Source: Ceratobasidium sp. AG-K
Taxonomy: Eukaryota; Basidiomycota; Agaricomycetes; Cantharellales; Ceratobasidiaceae
DNA: 64,000 bases
Assembly (NCBI GenBank): GCA_037039685.1
Contig: JAWNGF010000005.1
Coordinates: 2,418,001 to 2,482,000, forward strand
Direction of reading: 5' to 3'
In this document: piece after piece, positions 22,409 through 33,391 of the stretch
Layout: every line of letters starts with the position of its first letter
Position numbering within the stretch: the first letter of the stretch is position 1
The notes under the pieces: model-generated
The model's database searches: none
What the model was told of the DNA's origin: nothing
The model's input: the letters and a program-made list of their open reading frames with translations, nothing else
Translations under genes and position numbers: made by a program

Positions 22409-24496
22409 GCGTATGCGCGAGTGTTCCGAATGGGAAGCGGGTTCCCGAAGTTGCTTGCGTTGTTGGTCCTATAATAGATGTGGTTGGACTGTATTTTCCT
22501 CTGGCCCAATAACACGTGTGAGAGTTTTGAGTTTGAAACCGCAGATGTGGCTCACACTCAGAGGTTTTGACTAAACGTGTCTTTAACAGGGGTTTCCGAA
22601 TCCCAGACCATGTGACCATCAACTTTGCTAATCGTTCTACCCTTTCCCAGCTCTGCTACTAATTTGCTATATTCTCCGTAGTTATTCTCTCCTTCAGCTT
22701 GCGCACATATTTGGGATTTCGGTTCACAGAGAATGCAAGACGCTCCTCGTGTTGCTCAATTACCAATTGAATTTTCATCACGTCTGTTCCACCCGACTGA
22801 CTCTCGCGTAGGGCAGCACGATTCGCATGCCTTTTCTAGCCCTTACCGGTGACAGAAAATACCAACTTGTCCAGGCTCCTCTGCCACTTGCCAAAGTCCC
22901 GACACACAAGGGCTTATTTTAGGCAGGAACTGAAATGAGATGGTTGTGGCCGTCGGCTCGGACGTCGTTGGATGAGCAACTGGCGGTCGCGGCTACTCGC
23001 GCTTCGTTTATAGTAGGGGTAACCGACTGATGAAATCACTCCGCCCGGCTCTCCTAGGGGTGGTTCACCACACGGGCACCCAGGTTGAGTTCTGGTCCAT
23101 CGTGCTCGACCCTGGCGTTCGTGATTGTCGCATCAATACCGGAAAACTTTGATCATCTTCTCGGACGCTATTCATCATGCTTCACATACGACGAAATACA
23201 GAAACAGGGCTGGACTCGTGCTGTACACGCATGCATACGGTAAAGTAACCGGCGGGACACGCTTACTAGGGGGGTTGTGTGGTGGTGGAAAATGGTATGA
23301 CGCGTTTGATAGCGCCGATGAGCTAGCACATACTAGTAGCGGGAAGCGAGAGACGTACCGCCACACCGCGAGCTATATACCTGCTGGAATGCCTCGATCG
23401 TGAATGTCGAGTGGAGTTCGGTAGCTCGAGGTTCAAATGAAGATGATGAGATACGGCAAAGTCGAACACCTGCCGTTGGGTTCACCAATCCACTTGGAAT
23501 TCTGGGAGATTCTAGAGCGAGAGTTGGCGCGGCATCCAGGAAAGTCGCTACGCCGACACAGTCTCAACCGATTCGGAGCCAGCAATTGCTGCAGTAGCAG
23601 AGAACAGTGAAGAATCCAACATCCCTTGGGCTATTGGTATCAGTAGTAGGACACCGGGCAGCGAGGATATACCGTACGGGAGCCTGGGGAGGCAAGCTGG
23701 GAACAAGCGGCTGTTTGAAGCGGCGTTTGTGTGAACTGGGTGTGGCGGCGAGTGACGTCAAGCACGGCACCTAACTCAGGTGTATGGACCCTGCCAAGGC
23801 GCTCCTCGATCAAGGCCTTTCTCGCTCACATCAACGAGCTCAACACAACCGGACCATACGATCGTTCTGGCACGGGTCTGTTTATGAGATTAATCCAGCC
23901 TGAGTCTTATTTAAGATGAACAGGTGCTCGAACGCCTCTGCCGCCCCGCCCGCGAGTAGACTGGGCGGCTGGGCACGCTCCTTCTCCTAATCCCGTGTAG
24001 GCTTACTACACGGCTCGAATCAGCTTGCTGATGCTCTGTTGCGCTCCACCAGTCCCGAATATGCCCATACGCGCGTGGCGCCCAGCGTCCCACCCCCGAC
24101 ACGTGCGTGTGCTCCTTATGTGTACTACGTCCAACCCTATTGACGCTGGCTCCAGTTGTAATTCCAAACGCGTCATTTTTTTTTACGAAGTATGTGGAAA
24201 GTGGATGCCTTGTCAAACAACCATCAATAAAAGTATTACATGTAACATGTCCAACGAATCACATAGTTGTCGTCCTCTGAACCTGCCACAGCCGACGAGA
24301 ACTACCTGCGTAGCCCTCCAAACCAACGTGATTTCTACGAACTCCCTGATTGCGATTCGTCTGAGTATACCTCGAGATCACGAAGGCAAGTACATACCTA
24401 ATTCGCACCCTCATGACTCGGAGGATTCCACCGGAAAGTTTATTCATTCGTGTCAGCTGTATGAGTAGTCGGGATTCGATTCATACAGGGTGGATC
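22409..24496. other. intergenic between dehydrogenase array and NLR-like gene
   Basis: No supported gene. Small open frames (23125-23403 +, 24025-24468 +) lack domains and credible splice extensions. The 3' flank of copy 3 keeps the TATGCGC motif that also follows the stop codons of copies 1 and 4 and the remnant copy at 30.7 kb. Confidence 0.45.
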
Positions 24497-27400
24497 TCAA
24501 TTATACGTACCAGCCAGATGGCATTCAGCCCAGGAGGGTCCAATACGAGCCTCTTCAAGACAGATGCGGATATATTCGTGCTCGGTGGATACTACGCAGA
24601 GTTGCCTGGGAGTCAGGAGCTTGGGACGGAGGTCTTCAGGTAACCAAAACAGCAATTTGGAGTGGTCGGTACTGTCTACCACCCATCCGTCGGGCGTTAC
24701 TTTCCAAGCAGAGGGATAAACAGGGAATGAGTTGTCGGGCTATGGGAAGTGAGAAATGAATAACTATCTGCCAAAAGGACGGGTGAGGACAAGCTTACGA
24801 AGGATTCCTTAGTGCGTGCGTCCCACATCCGTATGGTGTTGTCGTCAGAGCCAGAGACGATGCGAGTGCCGTCGGGCGAGAATGCAACCGATTTGACCGA
24901 GCTGATGTGCCCTTTGAGTGGACTCAGCGCCGATTGCCCGGTTTGTGCATCCCACATCCGTATAGTGTTGTCGTCAGAGCCAGAGACGATGCGAGTGCCG
25001 TCGGGCGAGAATGCAACTGAAAAGACCGAGCTGGTGTGCCCTTTGAGTGGACTCAGCATCGGCTGCCCGGTTTGTGCATCCCACATCCGTATGGTGCTAT
25101 CGGAGGAGCCAGAGACGATGCGAGTGCCGTCGGGCGAGAATGCAACTGACCAGACCGAGTTGGTGTGCCCTTCGAGTGGGCTCAACGTCGGCTTCCCGGA
25201 CTGTGCATCCCACATCTGTATGGTCTTGTCGTCAGAGCCAGAGACGATGCGAGTGCCATTGCGAGAGAATGCAACCGAGTTAACTGAACCGGTGTGCCCT
25301 TTCAGTGGCCCAACTAGTTTCTTTCCTGTTCGTCCATCCCATATCCGTAAGGTGCTATCAGCCGAGCAAGAAGCAATTCGGCTATCGTCGCATGAGAACG
25401 CCACAAACGTGATTTTTCCATCGTGTCCTTTCAAGGGGCCAAACAGTTTCTTCCCACTCTGCGAGTCCCATATGCGTATTGTGGCATCCGCAAAGCCCGA
25501 GACAATACGCGCGCCATCGGACGAAAATGCGATCGCGGTAGCTTCATGGGTCGCTTGGTTCAATGGCCCAAGTACTGCCTCACCGTTGAGTGCGTTTCGC
25601 GTGTAGATACACCCGTGGGAAATATACGCAATGTGCTTGCCGTCGGGGGACCAGGTGAGAGAATCTATTGCATCGTCCGCAGTCCACGTGGCTAGGAGCG
25701 AGAACGATCGTCTTGCGATTGCATTGCCTAGGATTGCGCTTCTCCATCGTTTGGCGTAGTGCTTTGCGATTGGGCTATATGCTGGCCAGCAGGGTAGCAT
25801 TGACACGTAGATGTGAGGAGTACTCTGTGACACGGGATCGGATGCAAATCTTGATATGAATCGCCAGGAGTCGTACACTAGTTGTTTCAGCTCTTCGGCG
25901 CAATTATGGCGCTACGCCCGCATTAGTAGTGATCTGAAGTTGCATAATCTGGTCGTGAGGCTCACCACACACCACTCTCCAACCCGGTGTAATATTTCCA
26001 CGCTCACGGAAGTGTACTTCTTGAGGTTCATAGCCTCTATCCACAGAAGCAACTGTGACGATAGAAAGTTGTGGAGTTGATCGGTTGTATCTGGCAACCC
26101 GTTTGCGCCCTGTAGGTGTATTTCCCAGTACCGACATGCATAAAGCATCTCGGTTGATATCGCTTTGTTGACTCTGCTTTTCAGGCCCGGTATGCTATCG
26201 TCTGGCACGAACGATGATTCTAACCCGCAGATGTTGAATTGTGGCCTCGTATCTCTAAGGTATGTAAAGCAGTGTTTCACAAGTGCGTCGTCGTATGCAT
26301 ACCGGTCACAGTGGTACAGCTTCGACCGAATCGAATCAAACATGTAGTCAGGGAATGATGCGTGTAGAGTTGTTACCAATCCATTCGACTCGACAACGTG
26401 AAGCACGGACCAAAGGGGTGCAAGAGCCGCATGCACCCGATCCATATCGTGTAGACCTAAAAGCCCCGAAAGAGCACTAGCGGTGAGAGGCTCATGAGCG
26501 CAGAGTGCAGTGAACAGCAACTCCTTGGTGTCGGCCTTTTCGTCGGCATCCAGGTCGGGATCGTCCAACGCAGCTGCCAGAACAAGAGTATATAGCTCAT
26601 CGATCTCCTTGTATGGGTTGGCTCCACCCGTGCTTGACGCTTCGAGGACGTTCTTGAGTCGTTTGCGAGGATTTTTGGTGAAGTTGGCATAGCCAATGTA
26701 TCGTACGACCGTTGCGGCATAGATGAACAGGATCCCAGCGCGTTCGATCAAGCCCAGGATCTCCAACTCTAATGGGTTAATCGATGCCAAAGCCGATCGA
26801 AGATACGCCCCGATGTCCCCTTGTACCGTACCTTTGTCCAGCTCGTGTAGTACAAGTCGCGAGATGGCCTTACGACCTGCTTTCTTTTTCATCTGCTCTC
26901 GTATCTGCGGCTCTGGCCGGCTCGCCAAGAAGACCTTGATCGGTAGGTCGGGCGTTTTGACCAGTAATGCTTCGAGTATCCGACGCGTGCTCTCCTTGTT
27001 CTCACACTCGTCCAGCGCGTCGATTACTACCACCAGTTCCTCGGGCAGCGTATCTCGTACTTCTTCAAGCGGTTTTACGACTAGCTTCCCAAACTGGATC
27101 CCTAATTCCTTTGCGCCTAGATCTTGTTCTACTTCCAGGACCCGAGAAAGGGCGCATCGGAAAGGTTGTGAGAACCGAGCAAGCTGGTAAGCAATGGAGG
27201 GTACGATTCGACCAACGTCTCGGCACTCTGGAAGCAAACGGGAACAGAAGAAACTAGCGCCAAGGTTGTGGGCAAGTTCGAGCTCAGTGCATAGACTATA
27301 TGCGATTGTGGTCTTGCCTGTACCAGCCATGCCATTCAGCCAGTACACGGATCCCTCGGCTTGGTCGTATATCCACGTATGCATCTGGGCAAGGACATCG

Positions 27401-28799
27401 ATACGGGTTCCAGGTGTGCATGCTCCTCGCTTGAGGTCAACTGCCTTGTCCGAGTTGTAGAAGCTGATAGAGCTGGAGCTAAACGGTCCAGGCGGGCGTT
27501 CTACAAACGCAGTCTGGACGTCATACTCACAAAAACAAATCAGTACCGTACTACATACCGTAGCTAGCTCGTCGGTGATCTTCCACAGAGACAGATTAGC
27601 GTTGAGCTACAAGCGGGTAAGCATCGGCACTGCTTTCGGAGTAACGGGTGGCCTACTGTCAATCGTTGCAGGTGACCATGTATTCTCCGATAACAAGCCA
27701 GAACCTGATCTGCGTCCCCACCTATGGTTGCGATGCGGCTTATTGTGCTCGCACCCAGTTTTTCCTTGACGAGAACGAGCTCCTTTTTAATCGACCTGAC
27801 GAGTGCATGTTAGCATTACTTATATGCAAACCAGGCGCTTACCTGCACAAGCTTCCAATACTGGCGGTAACAGTCGGGGGGATGTCGTTTGAATAATGCT
27901 GCTGGAGCTCCTGGAACAGCGCTTCGAGCTCAGTCTGCAGCGCTACAAATTCGTCCCGACCACTCGCGACGCTCTGAGAGGCAAGTTTAGTGCTCTGAAT
28001 GGCTAGGTCTCTTGTGTACTGCCTTCCTCACCTTGTATACCTCGGTACACAATACTAACTCTTCGACTACCATTTTGATGGGACCAAATACGCCGCTGCA
28101 TTGATTGAGTACATTGAGGAACCCATTGAGGTATGTCCAATCACGAATTCCTTTGCCCTCGGTGGGCAACTGGAGCGTTGTATTTTCATCTGACTGGGCC
28201 TGCCTCGTTTTGAGATAAGCGCAGTGTCGGGCTGGATATCAATGTAACTCAGCTCGTACTACTTGAGAGTAGAGAACTGCGCATATATATACCTGGATAT
28301 CAATGTAACTACAGGTAATATAAGCAAATGAATATAAAAGATAAAATCTAAACTATACCTCAGCTCGTACTACTTGAGAGTAGAGAACTGAGGACAAAAT
28401 TTTTACCGAAGCGCGTGTCCATGTGGAACACAATCACGTGATACGCATATATACACGTATAAGACTGAATATTCAACACCTCGGAGGAGGGACTGGATTA
28501 GATTTCTGTGCTGAAAGATTTGTCTGCTGGGAAGGTAAAGATAAGGTGGCACTGCCCGCAGGTTGCGCTGATAGGCTGATTGACGTATTCAATTGATCAT
28601 TTTGAGTGGTTGCAGAGACATCATTTACAGACCTCGACCCGGAGGGCCAAGTTGTAGGAGAGAGAGGATCACGTTGAGGGACGTTCAGGTTCGGTAGAGA
28701 GGTGTTCGACTTGTTAGCGTCATCACCATTGGGGAAGAGCGTGTCCAGTCGGGACGTGATACTATTTCTTAGCTTCCTTAGCCTCCGCCGGAGAGCCAT
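24497..28799 (-). CDS. NACHT-WD40 (NWD) STAND protein, NLR-like
   Basis: STAND NTPases of this design sense ligands through WD40 repeats and signal through an N-terminal domain; some fungal members control heterokaryon incompatibility or host defence. The start at 28799 gives a basic N-terminus (MALRRRLRKLRNSITSRL) and a Ser/Pro/Gln-rich linker of about 107 residues. After a 276-nt intron a helical region follows (GIRDWTYLNGFLNVLNQCSG). The NACHT domain has CTPGTRIDVLAQMHTWIYD, Walker A in WLNGMAGTGKTTIA, Walker B VVVIDALDEC and VFLASRPEP. A 54-nt intron at 25912-25965 joins it to LKQLVYDSWRFISRF and about seven WD40 units. A final exon runs from PDNSFPVYPSAWKVTPDGW to the stop at 24497. All exons parse in frame, so the gene looks intact. 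What it recognises and its output domain are unknown. Confidence 0.88.
24812..25330 (-). repeat. near-identical WD40 repeat units within the NLR-like gene
   Basis: Four consecutive units of about 129 bp (43 codons) share most bases: VAFSPDGTRIVSGS, NTIRMWDAQTGQ and LSPLKGHTSSV recur with few changes. Units further 5' in the gene (25330-25650) have diverged. Such homogenised repeats are typical of fast-evolving fungal NWD genes, in which a few surface positions vary. Confidence 0.85.
28204..28479 (-). repeat. 276-nt first intron of NLR-like gene with a direct duplication
   Basis: The intron between SNPVPPPR and QAQSDENTT is about five times longer than the others in this window. Inside it, the 32-base segment at 28248-28279 recurs at 28359-28390, 111 bp away. 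TGGATATCAATGTAACT also occurs twice (28233 and 28294 regions), so a unit of roughly 110 bp or less was partly duplicated in place. Confidence 0.7.
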
Positions 28800-30049
28800 G
28801 GCGAGGGACGCTGAACGAAGGTGATGATCGTAGGGTTGGTTGAGCTTCGGCCGATTTTAGGATACCCTCTGCTCATCCGATTGATCCACGAGTAAAACAC
28901 GCGGCGGTCGAAAATCGTTGAACTACAGCAAGGGAGGTTATTCGGTCCCGGGCCGGTCACATTTGCCTTGGTTGGCTAGTCCGCTCCTTTTGATGGTGGT
29001 CGTCAACTCGTCGAGAGCGCGCGCACGTGTCACCTCTCCGCATTCAATTATTGTCTAATTGCAGATTATTTCTAATCCAACGCTAGGCAATAAGATTGTG
29101 GATATCTTCCCCTTTTTATCGTACTAACATACCTGATCACATTTTCAAGGCCGCTGCGGGCCCCAACTCGGGCTATTGCGGACATATGACGAACTGCCCA
29201 GATGCGCGACGAGTCCTGGCGTGGGCGCGAGTCTGCAAGGTTCTGTTCAAAATGTGTATGAATGGCTTATGATTAAATGTAAATCTAGAATACATCTGCG
29301 GTTAAGCTTATGGGCTTCATTGCATTCCCAGCCTCGAACTTCAGAGCGAAGCGATTCCTGAAGCAATGCTACCCTCGTTCATATCAGCTACTTCGTGCGC
29401 ACGAATGGCCATATCTCGATGCACCCATCTCAAAGCTATCCCGAAAAGAACATGGCCTTCCTAGCTAGTATCTCCAGTTTTACGTCTTGGGATACTTCTT
29501 GAATCCACCCAGCTGGTGACGGCGCCGGAACGATTCTGGTGCCACTCGATTGCTAGAATTGATAGGAAAGTCGCCGAAGGAAATAGCGAATCAGAATGTG
29601 AACAGCCTGTACAGGTTCAACGAATATAACTTGTTGGACGATTCGCGCAATTCAACTACCCTTCTTACGGTTTAGCCGAAAAGAGAGGTAGCTAGGTTTA
29701 GGGAGTGTGAACGTGAGCTTCTCTGCCCGGATGAAACAACACATAAAATTGAATAAAGCCCAGCTAAACCTGGACTCACGGTGAACCTTTGACTTAGCTC
29801 GCATGTGACGGAGTCGGGTGGGTCGTACTATTTAGGCGCCGCCGTCGTCCTTGAGTTCATCGCTGAAGTAATCAAGATAACCCGCCAGCATTCAAGTTGT
29901 CACGCGCCACTTGTATTTATGCCAATTATGCAAAGTCCGAATTCGGCGCATAGAACCGCGAGGTACATGTTCAAGACGATTCGGTGGATTTAACAAATCA
30001 ATTGGGGACTGAGTGGACTGTGGAGGTCAGCTGGGCGTGAAGATAGAGG
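28800..30049. other. intergenic, upstream of NLR-like gene
   Basis: Promoter side of the NACHT-WD40 gene, with no supported gene. Open frames are short and featureless. The right border runs into the decayed sirtuin copy. Confidence 0.45.
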
Positions 30050-30535
30050 CGAGAAGCTGACCTTGGGGTTGGTGCATATGATCACCAATAAATCGAATTC
30101 TTCCCTTGATTGGCTGTTTGGACGACGCCGCGGCGGTCTTGATGGGGACAGGGTTTATCATAAATAGCGATCGCTGGTGGCACTTGGATGCACGTAAAGC
30201 CTGAATAGTTTGAGTCTCGGCTCAGGCAACGTAAAATCAACTCAGATACGAGTCAACAGGCTCACGTCGAACGATGCGCTCTGGGCGATCCTGAGAAGTG
30301 CCTGTGCCGAGTTGGGCCAAAGGCTCCGGGGTCGCAGGAGTAAGATATAAAAATGAGCGTAAAACACATTGGAAGTGATTCTGGTCCAATGTAGGTAAAT
30401 TATAAGTCTATGGCTGTCGCAATGGAATGAACACGGTCGTGGATAGTCGTGGGCATCTTGACCGGTCTGTGACAAATAATGTGTGACTAGCGCACGTGAC
30501 ATTCGCTCGTCGGGACCACGATGGGCCAGGGGAGG
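30050..30535 (-). pseudogene. decayed partial copy of the sirtuin gene and its 5' region
   Basis: Read against the sirtuin at 15.4-16.4 kb in the same orientation, several blocks still align. 30060-30165 (..gtttggacgacgccg..) matches 15390-15490. 30205-30345 (..cgatgcgctctgggcgatcc..) matches 15570-15690, including part of the zinc-binding segment. 30410-30535 (..agcgcacgtgacattc..) matches the start-codon and upstream region at 16245-16375. The block from about 15690 to 16240, encoding the NAD-binding motifs, is missing. Frames are broken throughout, so no protein is expected. The copy sits in the same arrangement relative to a dehydrogenase remnant as the intact pair. Confidence 0.7.
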
Positions 30536-30650
30536 ACTGATTCGCCCTTTCCTGCTGCGACCGGTACGATTCTCGCCGCCTCATATGCCGTATAATACTG
30601 GGCATTGGAATTACCGCCTATGCTCAGCGACTACTTGAATTTGCTCACCT

Positions 30651-30716
30651 CTTGAAGCTCACAAGTACTTTGAGCATGGATCGCATTTTGGAAAGCTTGT
30701 GATAAAGGTTGATTAG
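30651..30716 (+). pseudogene. 3' end remnant of an MDR dehydrogenase copy
   Basis: The bases translate to LEAHKYFEHGSHFGKLVIKVD followed by TAG. This aligns with the C-termini of the four intact copies (VEAHSYMESGSHFGKVVIRIE in copy 3). The 3' flank keeps GTATGCGC, as in the intact genes. Nothing of the rest of the gene remains nearby. It lies just right of the sirtuin remnant, mirroring the sirtuin/dehydrogenase order at 15-18 kb. Confidence 0.8.
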
Positions 30717-31772
30717 ATCAATGTATGCGCCTAATGTGAGACATCAATAAGCGGGTAAGCTCCTAAGGGCCAGTAATCTCATAAGCCTGAAATTATGATT
30801 TATAGGTTTCTCTGGCTACAAGTGCATTACTTTGTGGACGGACATAGGTTGACCTCCCAAGGTAAATCACGAGTGTCTGTAGATATCCACATACAGTGAG
30901 TGTAAAATCAACTATACGCTATTAGTTATGGATTACCATGGGCTTGGGGAGAAGCCATTAGGCAACCATAGGTATGGCCAAGGTAACAAGTGCATCTGAA
31001 AAACTTGCGCCAGGCTCGTACCTATTGGTACCATAGAGAGTTTATGATTTCAGCTCTAAATGCTGCGCGCGCGGAATTTGTAATGTTCCCCAGCAATTGT
31101 CATTAGAGTGGAGTATTACAAATTTAGTGGGGTAGAGTTTAGCGCGCAAATCGCAAGCTCTCTAATAACTCGATGAGCGCCGCCGCGCGGCACTGACCTT
31201 GCTTAGTCAACACATCCCGAGAGCGTAATGATCCCCCCGCCCGAACCTTTATCTACAATAAAGGTCACCAATAACTCAATCTCATTAGATCAGAAATCCT
31301 GACGAGTCTTTGCAGGTAATAAAATCGATTCGTACACTAAACGCTCGTCTTTAGGGTTATATGAGATCCACTGGAGACTCGCAGGAGGAGTCTAAGTCAT
31401 CTAGATAAACTAACCAATCAATACATCCGATACAGACAAAAACCGAATGAGGACGGAACATCTATTCAGCGAGCAGCTCCCCGCCAGTATTGTTAAAACA
31501 AACAGTGCAACCATCTTCAAGCGTTTCACCACTATCTCAGAATCCCCAAACATCGCCGGAAGGCCCTGCGTTGGCGCCGGGGATGCTTCGCATCCTCCCG
31601 TATCTGTATGCGCTTGATATGTAGCTCCAAACTGAATGGCATTTGCGAGATAAATATGCAACCGCTTTTGGAACGGCAAATCTATTTAGGGGTGTATGCG
31701 TAGCGCTTCAGTCGCAAAACGCGTGGAAAATATGGCGAAAAATCCGCTGACGCATAGTATACGATGAAGGTA
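30717..31772. other. intergenic between remnant block and Tc1 element
   Basis: No supported gene. Around 31054-31150 there is an imperfect inverted repeat with perfect ten-base arms (AATTTGTAAT at 31075, ATTACAAATT at 31114) flanked by GCGCGC. It could be a degraded small non-autonomous element, but no target-site duplication is evident. Confidence 0.4.
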
Positions 31773-31865
31773 CACTATCTCACAATAATATTGCAACACG
31801 TGACCTCGAAAGGTCAACATCGTTGCGACGCACGACTTAGCAAGTTTCGGGGGTCGGTCCGATAA
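31773..31865 (+). repeat. left terminal inverted repeat of Tc1 element
   Basis: Starts CACTATCTCACAATAATATT directly after TA and ends ..GGTCCGATAA. It matches the reverse complement of 33299-33391 at 92 of 93 positions; the mismatch is A at 31839. It contains a small hairpin, GACCTCGAAAGGTC. Weaker similarity runs about 12 bp further inward. Confidence 0.9.
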
Positions 31866-32067
31866 CAAAACTTGTAGCTACCGTAACTTGTAGCTTTGTG
31901 CCAAAATTTCAGAGTAATTGGCCAATTCTGCACCAAGATGTGCATCAATCTCTTCAGGAGGTGTTGCAATAATTTTGAGGATTTGAAATTGCAAACAGAC
32001 CAACCGACAATGAATTACTGAGAACACAAGATACAGATAGTAGACACAATACAAAACTTTGTAGAAA

Positions 32068-33087
32068 CTAGTAGCGAGTATTTCCCCCCTTCCTCGTAAT
32101 CAATTCATCAATCCTCGATGGCATAGAGTCATACAATTTATCAATGAAGCTACCGGGGATATTCTCCCATTCCTCCAGCAGAGCCTCCCACATCTGGTCC
32201 GCATTCCGGGGCAGTGGGTTACGCTTGCGCACCTGGCGGTCCAAGTAGTCCCAAACGTTCTCGATTATGCTCATATCGGGGCTGTTGGCCGGCCAAGGGA
32301 GCACCGAGAACCCGTTGTTGGCCAACCAGTTCTTCGTATGCTTGGCTGTATGCTTGGGATCATTGTCGTGCTGGAAGATAACCTCGTCTCGGGACATGTT
32401 ATGATCAGCGAGGGTCCCGACAAGTGCGTCGTCCAAGATTTGGGTGTATATGCGCGCTGTCATAGTACCTGTAATCCTGTAAAGACGTCCCACCCCTGAC
32501 GGGGTAACACACCCCCACACCATAACCTTCCCACCGCCGTGTTTCACCGTCTTCTGAGTATAACGAGGATCTAGAGACAGTCCCTTCTTATGCCAACACC
32601 AGCGCTGCCCATCCGACGCAAAAATATTGAATTTAGACTCGTCGGAAATGAGGACACGGCGCCAGTCACGAGCTACCCAGGTTGCATGGTCTCTACCCCA
32701 TGCCAAACGGTTGACCCGATGCCGATAAGTGAGCAGGGGAACGCGACGACGCCTATAACCATAAATACCAAGCTTGCGAAGACGGCGGCGCACGGTTTCG
32801 GCAGAAACATCGGGGAAAAATTCGCGTTGGATGTTTGCAGCTGTAGGAACACGGACTCGAGCGGCTTGAAGGGCAGCAAATCGAGCATCAGCATGCTTCA
32901 ACTTGCGTGGACGACCAGCCTTGGTGTTCTGCGAGTAAAAGCTGCGGGTCTTTGTGTGCCGCTGACAAGTGCGGCTGACGGTGGAGGGGTGGACGTGCAG
33001 CTGAGAGGCAATCTTGTAGATGCTAGCCCCATGCTCCCGAAGTGCGATAATTTGGGCGCGAATTTCAGGGGACAGATGACGAGTCAT
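32068..33087 (-). CDS. Tc1/mariner transposase, DD34E, 339 aa
   Basis: Single-exon, full-length transposase that would bind the terminal repeats and cut and paste the element at TA sites. Residues 1-50 form a helix-turn-helix (EIRAQIIALREHGASIYKIA, HPSTVSRTCQRH). A GRPRKL motif and a second helical domain (AETVRRRLRKLGIYGYRRRR) follow. The DDE catalytic residues are D in LISDESKF, D in FQHDNDPKHTAK and E in SIIENVWDYL, the last two separated by 34 residues. Length and motif spacing match active Tc1-type enzymes, and no stop or frameshift is present. The protein begins MTRHLSPEIRAQ at 33087 and ends about 200 bp inside the left terminal repeat. Confidence 0.93.
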   Translation of the reverse strand: MTRHLSPEIRAQIIALREHGASIYKIASQLHVHPSTVSRTCQRHTKTRSFYSQNTKAGRPRKLKHADARFAALQAARVRVPTAANIQREFFPDVSAETVRRRLRKLGIYGYRRRRVPLLTYRHRVNRLAWGRDHATWVARDWRRVLISDESKFNIFASDGQRWCWHKKGLSLDPRYTQKTVKHGGGKVMVWGCVTPSGVGRLYRITGTMTARIYTQILDDALVGTLADHNMSRDEVIFQHDNDPKHTAKHTKNWLANNGFSVLPWPANSPDMSIIENVWDYLDRQVRKRNPLPRNADQMWEALLEEWENIPGSFIDKLYDSMPSRIDELITRKGGNTRY

Positions 33088-33298
33088 GGGAGAATGCTAT
33101 GTGTGCAGAAATCGTACCAGAACAGCGCGTTTTTATTGAGAGACATGAATTATAGGAGAGGGGGTGGCGGCAAGCTTAGTAATCCACAAAATAATTGCAA
33201 CACTAAAAATGCCATTGTTCATGTGCATCGACGTCATCTTCCTAGAATCACACGATTTTTTACCCTATTGTTCTCTCAACTCTAACCTACAACTTTCA

Positions 33299-33391
33299 TT
33301 ATCGGACCGACCCCCGAAACTTGCAAAGTCGTGCGTCGCAACGATGTTGACCTTTCGAGGTCACGTGTTGCAATATTATTGTGAGATAGTG
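33299..33391 (-). repeat. right terminal inverted repeat of Tc1 element
   Basis: Reverse complement of the left repeat with one difference (33325). It ends ..GTGAGATAGTG followed by TA. Confidence 0.9.

Larger units (their letters stand above)
31773..33391 (-). mobile_element. complete Tc1/mariner DNA transposon, 1,619 bp
   Basis: The element is bounded by TA dinucleotides (31771-31772 and 33392-33393), the target duplication expected for this superfamily. It has terminal inverted repeats of 93 bp that differ at a single position and one intact transposase gene on the minus strand. Near-identical ends and an open transposase indicate recent insertion or activity. It sits between the decayed sirtuin/dehydrogenase block and the fourth dehydrogenase. 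Confidence 0.9.

Noticed and set aside
24812..25330. Regular repeats that could suggest a CRISPR-like array
   Set aside because: The repeats are 129-bp protein-coding WD40 units in a eukaryotic gene, without unique spacers.
24812..25606. Long plus-strand open frame of 264 codons
   Set aside because: It is the antisense shadow of the WD40 repeats; its periodicity only mirrors the coding repeats on the minus strand.
25904..25985. Apparent frameshift between the NACHT and WD40 halves of the NLR-like gene
   Set aside because: A canonical 54-nt intron (25912-25965, GTGAGC..CTACTAATGCGGGCGTAG) joins the halves in phase, so the gene is intact.
31054..31150. Inverted repeat that could be a small non-autonomous transposon
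   Set aside because: Only ten bases pair perfectly, and no target-site duplication or second copy was seen in the window.
32590..33285. Plus-strand open frame of 231 codons
   Set aside because: Antisense shadow of the Tc1 transposase gene.
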